NCBI RefSeq assembly: GCF_000711235.1 | Contig: NZ_JOMI01000009.1 | Span: 434,001-498,000 of the forward strand | Direction of reading: 5' to 3' | Source: Prevotella sp. 10(H) | GTDB taxonomy: Bacteria; Bacteroidota; Bacteroidia; Bacteroidales; Dysgonomonadaceae | Length of the DNA: 64,000 nt | Part shown: one piece after another, positions 45,116-54,393 of the stretch | Layout of the letters: every line of letters begins with the position of its first letter | Position numbering within the stretch: the stretch's first letter is position 1 | Notes under the pieces: generated by a model | Told to the model about the DNA's origin: nothing | The model's database searches: none | Seen by the model: the letters and a program-made list of their open reading frames with translations, nothing else | Made by a program: the position numbers and the translations under genes

Positions 45116-48100
45116 TTAGAAAACAATATTTACCCCAAATGAAAAATTGCGGGTAAAAGGATAACCATTATACGATCCTCCATCTTCGGGATCCCATCCA
45201 TCAGGCAAATTCATTATCTCAAATACATCTTCTCCACTAAAGTAGAATCTGACTTTCTCCAGATTGACTTTCGAAACAATATTCTTAGGTAAAGTATAAC
45301 CAACCTGAATATTTTTCAGGCGTGCATAGGCGGCACTATGCTTTGTATTTGTAGAGACCTGATAATTGTAAGTTCTTTTTCCTTTCAGCGTTATTGCCGG
45401 ATATTTTGCGTCGATTCTTTCCGGTGTCCAAGTTTTACCATACCAATATTCAGGAGATTGAAACCAAGAATAATAAAAAGGTATACTTGCTTCACCTTCC
45501 AAAAATATAGTTCGCTTACCTACTCCTTGCATGAAAGCTCCGAAATCAAAGCCTTTATACTCCATGTTAATATTTAATCCGAAAGAATATCGCGGATTAG
45601 TATTTCCAAGGTAAACAACGTCGCCGCTTCCTTCTTTTCCATCGCCAAGAACAGATAATTTACCGTCGCCATCAAGGTCTTTGTATTTAGCGTCTCCAAC
45701 AGCCAATTCTCCAGGTAATCCTCCATTTGAGAAAAGAGCTTTATAATCGGCCAATTCTTGTTTGTTCTGAATAATTCCATCAAATACATATCCAAAATAT
45801 GAACTCATTGGATATCCTGCAGGATGATTATTCCTACCAAGACCGATAACTTCATCTCCGATTCTGCGTGCAATTTTGTTTTGAGCATCACTTATATTGG
45901 CTCTTACAGAATAGCTGAAATTTCCAATCTGGTCTCTCCATCCTATTTGCAACTCCCAACCATGAACCTTCAAATGGCCATCGTTTGTGGCAGGAGCAGA
46001 CGTTCCTAAAACAGTAGGATAGGTTACCGGCACAAGCATATTTTTATTCTCTTTCCAGAAATAATCGAACGAGCCATGTAGTCTGTTATTCAAAACTGAG
46101 AAGTCTACACCTAGATTCTTCGAGTAGATTGTTTCCCATGTACGCAAAAGAGAAGTTAATTTCTTAACATCTGCCATTTGCCCTTTTTGTCCTTCAACAA
46201 AAGGATAATAGCTGCCACTAATGGAGATCGTTTTTATATAGTCATATAGTCCGATACCGGATTGATTTCCCATCTCCCCGTAAGATGCTCTGAATTTGAG
46301 ATCATCGAAAATGATTAAAGACTTCATAAATTTCTCTTCTCCCAGACGCCAGGTTAGATTTACTCCCGGAAACCATCCCCAACGATGATCAGGGTGGAAA
46401 CGAGAACTACCGTCTGCACGTAAAGTCCCTTCTACAAAGTATTTTCCTGCAAAACCATAATTAACCCTCGAGAAGAAAGAATTGAGAGTCCACGCATTTC
46501 CATCGCTCCAAGCTTCCTGATCTTTTGAACTTCCTAGTTGTAAAGACATATTCTCTTGTTGATCGAAGTTTATACGTCTGGCTTTCATATGGTCATAATC
46601 AGAAGACTCGTTTGCTCCACCGGCCATAAGTCCAAGGTCATGCAAACCAAATGTCTTTTTATATTCTGCATAGAGAGTAAAATTCTTATAAAGCGTTTTA
46701 CTATAGTTGCGCTCCGCACTATTTGGCACTACGTGAGTTTGATGGTTTACATTCTCCCAGTTACGAGCATATATTGACTTATTGACAATATTTTTATCGT
46801 TATCTGCTTTGCGTATAACTGCTCTTCCTAAGATATTGAGTCCATCTATAACCTGCCAGCGAAGCTGATTGTTGATAGTGAAATTCCCGGTAGTCATATT
46901 AGATTTTCCACCTTCTTCGAGGAATTGTGCAGGATTACCATATCCCTGAAAAGAGTAATATTCTCCTGCAGGGTTTAACATTGGCGCCCAACTGTAATTT
47001 TTATAAATCAGCTCCCAAATGTTCATCCCGTCACCTATAACGGAGGAATAATTTCTGCTCGATGCTTCGTAAGATAGGTTAATATCCAAGTCTAAGTTTT
47101 TCATTAATTCTATATTAGACTTAGCCCTGACGAAATATCTCTTATTATTATCAGTTCCGAATTTTAGGATTCCATCCTCTTTCTGATGTCCTAATGAAAT
47201 CATGTAAGAATATTTTTCGCCACCTCCGGTGAGACTCACAGCATAATTCTGAATAGCCCCGTTGCCGATCATTATATCATTCCAATCCTGATTTTTATAG
47301 AATTTAGGAAATCCGTTCCATATTCCCCATGTGGATCCAAGAACGACTTCATCACTTCCTGCAAGAATCAAAGCCAGTTCATTTTCACTATATTCCGGCT
47401 GAAAAGACCCGTCTTTAATTTCCAGTCCCATAACAGCATGCTGGTATAAATTAGTTGTTTTTTTGATAATGGAAGGTGTCTTGATAGAATATGAAGCATC
47501 TAACGATATTTTCATTTTCTGATTTCTTTTACCTCCTTTTGTGGTAATCAGTATCACCCCATCAGATGCACGCGAACCATAAATAGCAGCCGAACCGTCT
47601 TTAAGTACAGATACATTTTCAATATCGGCCGGATTTATTGCATTTAGGTCACCCTCCGCTCCATCTATTATAATTAAAGGAGAACCACCATTTTTAGAAG
47701 ATACATCACGAATGCGCACAGTAGGGCTGCTTCCCGGGGCACCGCTTGTACGGATAACAGTTAGCCCGGGAATTTCTCCTTGCAATGCATTTGCTGCATT
47801 ATTTACCGGACGCGATTGAAAGACTTTAGAATCAGCAGTTCCAACAGCACCTCCAAGATTGACTCTTTTTACTGTACCGTATCCGATAACAACTACTTCA
47901 TCCATTTCCCGTATCTCTTCCTGGAGTGTAATATCTATAGTTCTTCTGGTTCCTACATGTTCTTCCTGTTTTATGAACCCAATCATTGAAAAAACAAGAA
48001 CCGCATTTCCATCAGGAATGTTAATGGAATATTGTCCGTCGTGGTTTGTAATAGTACCAGTGGTAGTACCTTTAAGTGCAACGCTCACCCCGGGCATTGT

Positions 48101-48565
48101 TTCTCCGGATGAATCTTTTATCACACCTGTTATTTTTATTTGTTGCTGAACAGCACTCTGAATATTAGTATCAGTATCGGGATTGTTTTTCTCTGTAAGG
48201 ATAACATCTTTGTCAATTACTTTGTATTCTACATTATGACCGGAAAATAATTCATCGAGGATAGAAAAAACAGCCTTTCTCTCTGCTTTTACTGATACCA
48301 CACGGTCTACATCGACCAGCTTGTTATTATAGTAAAAGCGGAATTCAGACTGTTTTTCGATTTCGTCAAGTACATCAGCCACTTTTTTGTTTTCAATGTC
48401 GAGTGATAATGTAACTTGTTGAGCATAAGAATGTGACGCAAATGCCACATTTATAGATAAAACTAGCAATATCAGGGATAATTTCATAGCAAGAGGAATT
48501 TTGTGTAACTTGAGGAAACGGTTACAATACCCCCAAGTTTGTTGGAGATGAAAATTTTTTCTCAT
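45116..48565 (-). CDS. SusC-type TonB-dependent transporter with STN domain (locus B)
   Basis: 1149 residues from the ATG at 48565 (MRKNFHLQQTWGYC, a start common in STN-bearing SusC proteins); 18 upstream codons are unlikely to be translated. Signal sequence (LSLILLVLSINVAFA), STN domain (~50-120, LSLDIENKKVADVLDEIEKQ), carboxypeptidase-like domain (ITGVIKDSSGETMPGVSVALKG), plug (VVVIGYGTVKRVNLGGAVG, IIIDGAEGDLNAINPADIENVSVLKDG) and a barrel ending FSFGVNIVF. It imports glycan fragments and signals through the FecR encoded upstream. Confidence 0.94.
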   Translation of the reverse strand: MRKNFHLQQTWGYCNRFLKLHKIPLAMKLSLILLVLSINVAFASHSYAQQVTLSLDIENKKVADVLDEIEKQSEFRFYYNNKLVDVDRVVSVKAERKAVFSILDELFSGHNVEYKVIDKDVILTEKNNPDTDTNIQSAVQQQIKITGVIKDSSGETMPGVSVALKGTTTGTITNHDGQYSINIPDGNAVLVFSMIGFIKQEEHVGTRRTIDITLQEEIREMDEVVVIGYGTVKRVNLGGAVGTADSKVFQSRPVNNAANALQGEIPGLTVIRTSGAPGSSPTVRIRDVSSKNGGSPLIIIDGAEGDLNAINPADIENVSVLKDGSAAIYGSRASDGVILITTKGGKRNQKMKISLDASYSIKTPSIIKKTTNLYQHAVMGLEIKDGSFQPEYSENELALILAGSDEVVLGSTWGIWNGFPKFYKNQDWNDIMIGNGAIQNYAVSLTGGGEKYSYMISLGHQKEDGILKFGTDNNKRYFVRAKSNIELMKNLDLDINLSYEASSRNYSSVIGDGMNIWELIYKNYSWAPMLNPAGEYYSFQGYGNPAQFLEEGGKSNMTTGNFTINNQLRWQVIDGLNILGRAVIRKADNDKNIVNKSIYARNWENVNHQTHVVPNSAERNYSKTLYKNFTLYAEYKKTFGLHDLGLMAGGANESSDYDHMKARRINFDQQENMSLQLGSSKDQEAWSDGNAWTLNSFFSRVNYGFAGKYFVEGTLRADGSSRFHPDHRWGWFPGVNLTWRLGEEKFMKSLIIFDDLKFRASYGEMGNQSGIGLYDYIKTISISGSYYPFVEGQKGQMADVKKLTSLLRTWETIYSKNLGVDFSVLNNRLHGSFDYFWKENKNMLVPVTYPTVLGTSAPATNDGHLKVHGWELQIGWRDQIGNFSYSVRANISDAQNKIARRIGDEVIGLGRNNHPAGYPMSSYFGYVFDGIIQNKQELADYKALFSNGGLPGELAVGDAKYKDLDGDGKLSVLGDGKEGSGDVVYLGNTNPRYSFGLNINMEYKGFDFGAFMQGVGKRTIFLEGEASIPFYYSWFQSPEYWYGKTWTPERIDAKYPAITLKGKRTYNYQVSTNTKHSAAYARLKNIQVGYTLPKNIVSKVNLEKVRFYFSGEDVFEIMNLPDGWDPEDGGSYNGYPFTRNFSFGVNIVF

Positions 48566-48616
48566 ATTTTTGTTATGCTTTAAGTATAAAATAAATTGTT
48601 TTTCGATTTGTTTTGG

Positions 48617-48647
48617 CACGGAAATATGCTGGTAACATGTTTCCGTG
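48617..48647. other. stem-loop between FecR and SusC genes of locus B
   Basis: CACGGAAA at 48617-48624 pairs with TTTCCGTG at 48640-48647 around a 15-base loop, in the gap before susC. The T-run is on the + strand side, so for the operon it is an mRNA structure rather than a normal terminator. Locus A has a stem-loop at the same place. Confidence 0.5.
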
Positions 48648-48729
48648 TTTTTTATTAGATATAGGTTCTCATTTTTTCATAGGCAACAGATTTTTTAAAG
48701 GTTAGTTAGTATTAGTTAAAACAGTTTTT

Positions 48730-49764
48730 TTATTTTCTTAATATTATGACTGATTTGGTTGTTCCTTTATCATCTTTTTGATATGTTATTGTATGGTTTA
48801 TCCTCGATGAGATTTTCATGTAGTCCAATACCTGATATAATGGTTTATCTTCGAATGTTCCTGTAAAAGTATAGGTATTGATAATCTTGTTTTTTACATC
48901 AAATTCTACGTTATAGAAGCGCGACAAACGGGCTAACACTTCTGGTAGTGGGGTTTTCCTGAATACTAAACGCCCGTACATCCAGTCTGTTTCACGGTCG
49001 GTATTCGCGGCCACTACTTCCAGTTTGCTTGTTTCTGTGGAATAAACGGCTTTCTGAGAAGGTCTTAATACTGTTTCTGAATCCTGACCTTTAATATTTA
49101 ATTTGACACTGCCCGAAACGAGGGTGGTCTGTATAATATTATCTTCTTCGTAAGCCTGCATATTAAATTCCGTGCCAACTACCCGGATATTGTATTTTTT
49201 ATCCGGAGTGCTCACTATAAAAGGTTGTTCATCATTGTGGGTAACTTTAAAATAAGCTTCTCCCGAGAGGATAACTTTTCGTTCTTTTCCTATATAATGA
49301 GATGGATATGTAAGGCTGCTGCCCGCATTGAGATGTACTTCCGTTCCGTCGGGAAGCACAAGTTGTGTACGTAAATTATCGTTAGATCGCACTGTAATCA
49401 TGGATGCCATAAAGGTTTCCTGTACACCCGACTGTTGCAAGAACAGAGATGCTATTCCCAAAAAGCCAATAATAAGAGAAGCTGCTACTGCGGTTCGTGT
49501 TAGGAATAGGAGTCTTCTCTTTTTATTTATTCTTTTTTCTACCTTGTGGAAAGCTGAATCGATATCGCGGTTTTTAATTCTTTGCTGAGTTTTCCGGGCA
49601 TAGTATATCTTGGCAAGCTGGGTAAGTATCTTTTCGTTTTCACTGTTTTCGTCAGACCATTCTTCTATCAATTTTTTTTCAATATCTGTTGTCTCTCCAA
49701 TTATATATTTGAGTAGTAAAGATTCTTCAATGGTTATTGTATGATGTTTATCGAGTGATTCCAT
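48730..49764 (-). CDS. FecR-family anti-sigma factor with DUF4974 (locus B)
   Basis: 344 residues. Cytoplasmic N-terminal region (~1-88), membrane helix (LLFLTRTAVAASLIIGFLGIASLFL), FecR domain (LRTQLVLPDGTEVHLNAGSSLTYP, GEAYFKVTHNDEQPFIV, VVGTEFNMQAY) and C-terminal DUF4974 (GRLVFRKTPLPEVLARLSRFYNV). It is transcribed away from the sigma gene 168 bases to its right and towards susC, so locus B splits sigma and anti-sigma onto divergent transcripts, unlike locus A. Confidence 0.92.
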   Translation of the reverse strand: MESLDKHHTITIEESLLLKYIIGETTDIEKKLIEEWSDENSENEKILTQLAKIYYARKTQQRIKNRDIDSAFHKVEKRINKKRRLLFLTRTAVAASLIIGFLGIASLFLQQSGVQETFMASMITVRSNDNLRTQLVLPDGTEVHLNAGSSLTYPSHYIGKERKVILSGEAYFKVTHNDEQPFIVSTPDKKYNIRVVGTEFNMQAYEEDNIIQTTLVSGSVKLNIKGQDSETVLRPSQKAVYSTETSKLEVVAANTDRETDWMYGRLVFRKTPLPEVLARLSRFYNVEFDVKNKIINTYTFTGTFEDKPLYQVLDYMKISSRINHTITYQKDDKGTTKSVIILRK

Positions 49765-49904
49765 TTATATTATTCTGTTATGCTCTTTATATATACGACA
49801 CATATGTATTGACCGACCCTAAACTTCGTCCGGTTTTTTTTCAGTTAATTTCCAATCTTGTTATTTTTATGACGTTTGTTGTCTGTTTATTGTGAATGAA
49901 AAAT

Positions 49905-49912
49905 TATCTTTG
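49905..49912 (+). promoter_or_regulatory. -7 element TATCTTTG before the second sigma factor gene
   Basis: Perfect TAnnTTTG match, 20 bases before the ATG, in the divergent region between FecR and sigma genes. A TTTG lies about 26 bases further upstream, which is longer than ideal, so strength is uncertain. Confidence 0.5.
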
Positions 49913-49932
49913 TCTATAACCTGATTTATATT

Positions 49933-50484
49933 ATGGATGAACAAGAGCTTCTTTATGAGATTCAAAGAGGGAATTCCAATGCCTATAGGGAGATGTTCGA
50001 CAAATATTACTCACCTCTTTGTGAATACGCATCTCAGTTTATTCCGGATGCAGATGCTGAAGAATTAGTTCAGGATTTGATGTTATATATATGGGAAGAG
50101 AGGGAACATCTTGTAATCGGAAGTTCATTAAAGTCATATTTATTCGTAGCTGTGAAAAACCGTTCATTTAATGCTATCCGCAGGCAGCAGTATAAGAAGA
50201 AAGTACATTCATTACTATATGAGAAGCTAAAAGAGCAATTTGAAGACCCGGATTATTATATGGTCGATGAACTTGCAAATAAAATACAAAATGCGGTAAA
50301 TGAATTGCCCCATAATTATAGGGAAACATTTGAGATGAGCCGTTTCGGAGAACTAACCAATGCACAGATAGCTGCAATGCTGGATATATCGGTGAAAACT
50401 GTAGAATATCGCATTACACAATCATTGAAAATTCTCCGCTCGAAGTTGAATGACTATCTTTATATGTTGCTGTTAATGATGTAG
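49933..50484 (+). CDS. ECF-type RNA polymerase sigma factor (locus B)
   Basis: 183 residues. Region 2 (~18-80): YREMFDKYYSPLCEYASQF, ADAEELVQDLMLYIWEERE, LKSYLFVAVKNRSFNAIRR. Region 4 (~115-170): LPHNYRETFEMSRFGELTNAQIAAMLDISVKTVEYRITQSLKILR. Short and without a region 3, it fits the group that pairs with FecR and SusC. It is probably the partner of the divergent FecR at 48730. Confidence 0.9.
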   Translation: MDEQELLYEIQRGNSNAYREMFDKYYSPLCEYASQFIPDADAEELVQDLMLYIWEEREHLVIGSSLKSYLFVAVKNRSFNAIRRQQYKKKVHSLLYEKLKEQFEDPDYYMVDELANKIQNAVNELPHNYRETFEMSRFGELTNAQIAAMLDISVKTVEYRITQSLKILRSKLNDYLYMLLLMM

Positions 50485-50501
50485 ATATGATATTATAATC
50501 C

Positions 50502-51434
50502 CTACTTTTCAAAAGACAGCTCAACCTTTACCGGAAAATGGTCTGACGGAGTTCTTGCTGTATATCCCTGTAAAGAAACTTCCTTAGGAAAATTCCCGGA
50601 ATGAATTGTCTCACTATTTTCTTTCTTCTCGCGGTATGTATCGGTGAGTATACCATAGCGTTCTGCTGTAAATCCCTGACTGATAAAGATATGGTCTATG
50701 CGGCTTTCCGTAAAAAGATTAGGATTGAAAGCATTGAAAGTACCATTCGGACTATAGTTTATTTTTGCTGTCAGGTAGGAGTCTCTCAGGATGCCGGAAT
50801 CATTTAATATTTCATAGCTTTTGTGTGTTTGGTCTACATTAAAGTCTCCTGTAAGAATAACTGCATCTTCACCGCACATCTCCCTGATTTTATCCAACAC
50901 CAGACTGGCGCTATGTCGCCGGGCTTCCACCCCTACATGATCCATATGCAGATTGAAAAACCAGAATTTGAATCCTGTGGTTTTATCTTCGAACTGTCCC
51001 CATGTGCAAATTCGCGGCAGTACGGCATCCCAGCCTTTGTTTGGATAATCTGTATTTTCGGATAACCAGAATTGCCCTGTTTTTAACATATTAAACATTT
51101 CTTTTTTATAGAATATCGGGGCATATTCTCCGGCTGTTTTACCATCATCGCGACCAACTCCGATATAGGAATACTCGGGAAGCTTTTCGAGCATGTCGCC
51201 CAATTGATTGTTAAGCACTTCCTGAGCGCCGAATATATCAAAATCGTGAAAACGAATCAACTGACATATAACAGGGCATCTTTGCTCCCAGCCGTTTCCT
51301 TTTTCCTTATCGCCGTTGTTCTCATATCGGATATTGTAGGAGGCTACATTTATTTTTTGAGCATTGATGGCTGAAATGCATATGAAGAATAACGGGATTA
51401 TAATAAAGACTCTTTTGATACTGCGGTTCATCAT
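50502..51434 (-). CDS. secreted endonuclease/exonuclease/phosphatase-fold protein
   Basis: 310 residues with a signal peptide (VFIIIPLFFICISAINA). The EEP fold is complete: ASYNIRYEN, FGAQEVLNNQLGDMLEKL, the catalytic-site words WFFNLHMDHVG, LTGDFNVDQ, RIDHIFIS and the late TPSDHFPV. Family members cut phosphodiester bonds in nucleic acids, inositol phosphates or sphingomyelin; secretion and genomic setting leave the substrate open. It stands alone, convergent with the sigma gene and divergent from the sensor kinase, between two carbohydrate loci. Confidence 0.87.
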   Translation of the reverse strand: MMNRSIKRVFIIIPLFFICISAINAQKINVASYNIRYENNGDKEKGNGWEQRCPVICQLIRFHDFDIFGAQEVLNNQLGDMLEKLPEYSYIGVGRDDGKTAGEYAPIFYKKEMFNMLKTGQFWLSENTDYPNKGWDAVLPRICTWGQFEDKTTGFKFWFFNLHMDHVGVEARRHSASLVLDKIREMCGEDAVILTGDFNVDQTHKSYEILNDSGILRDSYLTAKINYSPNGTFNAFNPNLFTESRIDHIFISQGFTAERYGILTDTYREKKENSETIHSGNFPKEVSLQGYTARTPSDHFPVKVELSFEK

Positions 51435-51592
51435 TGTTGGTATTATTGAAAAAATGTTGTTTCTAAAACTTGTGCAAACTTAAATAAAATATCCGGCTTT
51501 TTATAAATAATAATGGGGAAGATTCGAATAATCGGTCATCGTAACCGGATAATAAAGCTGGAAATTTATTTCATCATTGATATATACTTTTA

Positions 51593-51624
51593 TGTTGATA
51601 AGTGAAATCAGTTAATTAAATTTG
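51593..51624 (+). promoter_or_regulatory. Bacteroidota-type promoter directly at the sensor kinase start
   Basis: TTG at 51595-51597 and TAAATTTG at 51617-51624, 19 bases apart. The -7 element ends only six bases before the ATG at 51631, so the transcript could begin on or near the A of the start codon and lack a leader. Confidence 0.6.
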
Positions 51625-51630
51625 TTAGCT

Positions 51631-54378
51631 ATGAGAAAAATATTGTTGGTTATAATTTTTTTGTTATCAGTAGTTTCTATCCCCGCAAAAGAACTCTTTT
51701 CTATTAAGGATCTGAAGCCTGCTGATAAGTTCAGCCTCAGGATTACTGTATCGGCAGGAACAGTAGGACACAGTTCTGTGTGGGATTTTAGTCAGACACA
51801 GAAAGTTGATGTAGACTTTCATGTTTTATCGGTGGATAAAGATTCGATACGCTTGGCTATAAAGCCTATCCGTTGGTTTACTTGTTTTCAGAGTGAAGAG
51901 CAACTAAAGAATAGACAGACTGATCTTGCATATTTTAATACGGATTATTTTGGGTACTATGACGATAAGCCGATGTTCTATCTGTTTGATAATAATTCTG
52001 TAATTGCATCACTTAATACAAATGATAAAAAGGTTAATATATCGTATGCTGATTCGCCTGAAGAGAAGCACACAAACAGATATCGTAATAGATGGTATAT
52101 GCAGGCTTTAAATATTCCTCAAGGGCTTAGAATGGTTTCTTTTGTTAGTCCCATTTCCGACCTTTTTATTGATTTTGATATTATTACAAAATCAGCACTC
52201 GAAAGTTTTTTCAAAGAATGGGACGAAAAAAATAGAAAGGGAGCAACGATGCCATGGCTCATAGATTTAAGGTCGGAATTTGTATCAGTATCCGATAAAG
52301 CAACATTTGCACAGTTGACATCTGCTTCTTTTGCGATTCAGCCTAATACCCATATAATGTTCACAGCATCTAAAGATATACCGGAAGACAGGATTTTTAT
52401 TGAAATGGACGGAGAACGAATGAAGCCCGTGAAGTCTGTAAATTATACGTATGTGTTCAGCTTCTTTTTGTCTTCTCCCAAGCGGATGAATATTAGGGAC
52501 ATAATATTGGATATCACTCCGGAAGACTCGTTGAAAGTCAAATATAATTCCATATCACGCAATTATGAATTTGAAGGGAAAGGCTATGCAAACAGTGCTT
52601 ATATAAACGAAATTGCCAAATTATACAATAGTAATCAGCCGGATATTTATCATGAAATGGATAAAGATATTTTCTTTAGAGAAGGGGAAGAATTACATGT
52701 ATCTTTGTTGTCTAAGTACCAAAGTAATATGAATGATTATTGGCGAAAATCTGCTAAACTTTCTTTCGATTATTGGTATGCCTCAGAAAAGTTGAAATTA
52801 TACAATGAAAATGTGACAAGAAGTTGGGGGGAGCCTGTTGCAACGGAAGATATGTCTCTTTGGTATAATAAACACTTTACCGATTTATTTCCTTTTGCCG
52901 ATTACCTTTATCAACCTTATACTTACGGCGCACTTGTCGAAAGCTTCTATACCTATAAAGCTCAAGAAGCGAATAATAGTATAATGACAGGAATAAGATA
53001 TCTTCAGGGACATATCCCTAAATATTATTTTGCAGACGCTGTTTTCTGGGGATACCCGAGATTTTATCTGACTAGCGAAACTTTGAAATATATAATGTTA
53101 AACTTTCATCTTAGCGAAAGTGAAAGGGAGTATCAGGATTTTATCCAAAAGTGCAACGTGACGGAATTGCGTAAATCGGTTATTGATTTACATGAAAAAC
53201 TGGCTAAAGTTGATCCCGGAGCCAATATCAAAGATTTAGATTTAAAAATAGAAAATAAAATTCCATTAAAAAACAAGAGTGACGGATATGTGATATTACT
53301 GGTCAGAAATAGTTTGGATAACAATAAGGAAGATCTTTATTTCGAACAGCGGCTTAAGAATATATATACCGAGATTGAAAAGGCTGAGTTAAAAGATAAA
53401 GTAAATGTTTGTATTATAACTTCTGAATCTCATAAATCCCATTTCGATTCTAAACCGGAAATACAAAAGCAGATAATATTTGTTCCTGACGCCAATGTGA
53501 GGGAATTCGAAGATAAGTTAGTTTCTGATGATAGGGATTATATGGTGATTAGGAATAACGGTATAATTATTAACAGAGAGCAAAACAGCAATCGTATAGA
53601 CTCTCCATATTTTCTAATCAGAAACATACAAGAGGATATAATCAAACAAAACGATCAAAACTCCGCTTCCGGCGGAGTTTTGATCGTCATTATTACTTCG
53701 TTGCTAAGCATATTGATTACATTTTTACTTGTTCGGTTTATTATCCGGCGTCGCGAAAAAAGAAGAAGACAAATGTTGGAACTGGAGTTAAAAGCAATAC
53801 GTGCACAGATGAATCCGCACTTCACGTTCAATGCATTAGGCTCTATTCAGAATCTTATATCGCAAAAGAAAGAAAAAGAAGCGAATGATTATCTGGTTAA
53901 TTTTGCCAGACTACTGCGGATGGTATTGTCTACATCGGAGAAAAAATTGGTGACATTATCTGAAGAAATATCTTTATTAGAACTTTATTTGCAGCTTGAG
54001 CAATTACGGGTGTCTTTTGAATATGTAATCGATATCGATGAAAGTCTAGATGTCGAAAATGAAGAAATCCCCGGGATGCTGATTCAGCCGATTGTAGAAA
54101 ATGCAGTAAAGCATGGCATTGCTCCCAAAGGCGGAGGCAAAATATCTATTCGTTTCAATTTGACAAATCATAATCTCTATGTAGCTGTAACCGATACCGG
54201 ATCGGGTTATTTTGAAGAAAATTCCGGAGCAAATAAAGGCTTTGGATTACGGTCTGTTCGCGAACGGTTAGGCTTATTAAATAAAGAATATCATCTGAAT
54301 ATAAATCTGAAAATAGAAAATATAGAAGAGGGTGGAATTGTAAAAGGTTGTAAAGTTACTTTGTCGATTCCTGTCTGA
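51631..54378 (+). CDS. LytS-like sensor histidine kinase with a very large periplasmic region
   Basis: 915 residues from the ATG at 51631 (an in-frame TTG at 51622 is rejected). Signal peptide (ILLVIIFLLSVVSIPA), ~660 residues of periplasmic sequence of no family I recognise, one membrane helix at ~683-706 (VLIVIITSLLSILITFLLVRF), then a His_kinase domain with the acceptor His730 in MNPHFTFNAL and an HATPase with PIVENAVKHG, TDTGSGY and GFGLRSVRERL. It should phosphorylate the LytTR regulator encoded 15 bases downstream. A terminator-like hairpin lies inside the gene at the sensor/membrane junction. Confidence 0.88.
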   Translation: MRKILLVIIFLLSVVSIPAKELFSIKDLKPADKFSLRITVSAGTVGHSSVWDFSQTQKVDVDFHVLSVDKDSIRLAIKPIRWFTCFQSEEQLKNRQTDLAYFNTDYFGYYDDKPMFYLFDNNSVIASLNTNDKKVNISYADSPEEKHTNRYRNRWYMQALNIPQGLRMVSFVSPISDLFIDFDIITKSALESFFKEWDEKNRKGATMPWLIDLRSEFVSVSDKATFAQLTSASFAIQPNTHIMFTASKDIPEDRIFIEMDGERMKPVKSVNYTYVFSFFLSSPKRMNIRDIILDITPEDSLKVKYNSISRNYEFEGKGYANSAYINEIAKLYNSNQPDIYHEMDKDIFFREGEELHVSLLSKYQSNMNDYWRKSAKLSFDYWYASEKLKLYNENVTRSWGEPVATEDMSLWYNKHFTDLFPFADYLYQPYTYGALVESFYTYKAQEANNSIMTGIRYLQGHIPKYYFADAVFWGYPRFYLTSETLKYIMLNFHLSESEREYQDFIQKCNVTELRKSVIDLHEKLAKVDPGANIKDLDLKIENKIPLKNKSDGYVILLVRNSLDNNKEDLYFEQRLKNIYTEIEKAELKDKVNVCIITSESHKSHFDSKPEIQKQIIFVPDANVREFEDKLVSDDRDYMVIRNNGIIINREQNSNRIDSPYFLIRNIQEDIIKQNDQNSASGGVLIVIITSLLSILITFLLVRFIIRRREKRRRQMLELELKAIRAQMNPHFTFNALGSIQNLISQKKEKEANDYLVNFARLLRMVLSTSEKKLVTLSEEISLLELYLQLEQLRVSFEYVIDIDESLDVENEEIPGMLIQPIVENAVKHGIAPKGGGKISIRFNLTNHNLYVAVTDTGSGYFEENSGANKGFGLRSVRERLGLLNKEYHLNINLKIENIEEGGIVKGCKVTLSIPV
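53651..53687 (+). other. 16-bp perfect hairpin inside the sensor kinase gene
   Basis: ACGATCAAAACTCCGC at 53651-53666 pairs exactly with 53672-53687 around a TTCCG loop. It encodes the residues just before the membrane helix. The A-rich lead and TTTTGATCGT end make it look like an intrinsic terminator inside a reading frame. Confidence 0.85.
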
Positions 54379-54393
54379 AAAATAAATCACGAT

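Noticed and set aside
32582-48565. Loci A and B as a recent inverted duplication
   Set aside because: SusC, SusD, FecR and sigma proteins of the two loci differ throughout and in length, so they are separate family members.
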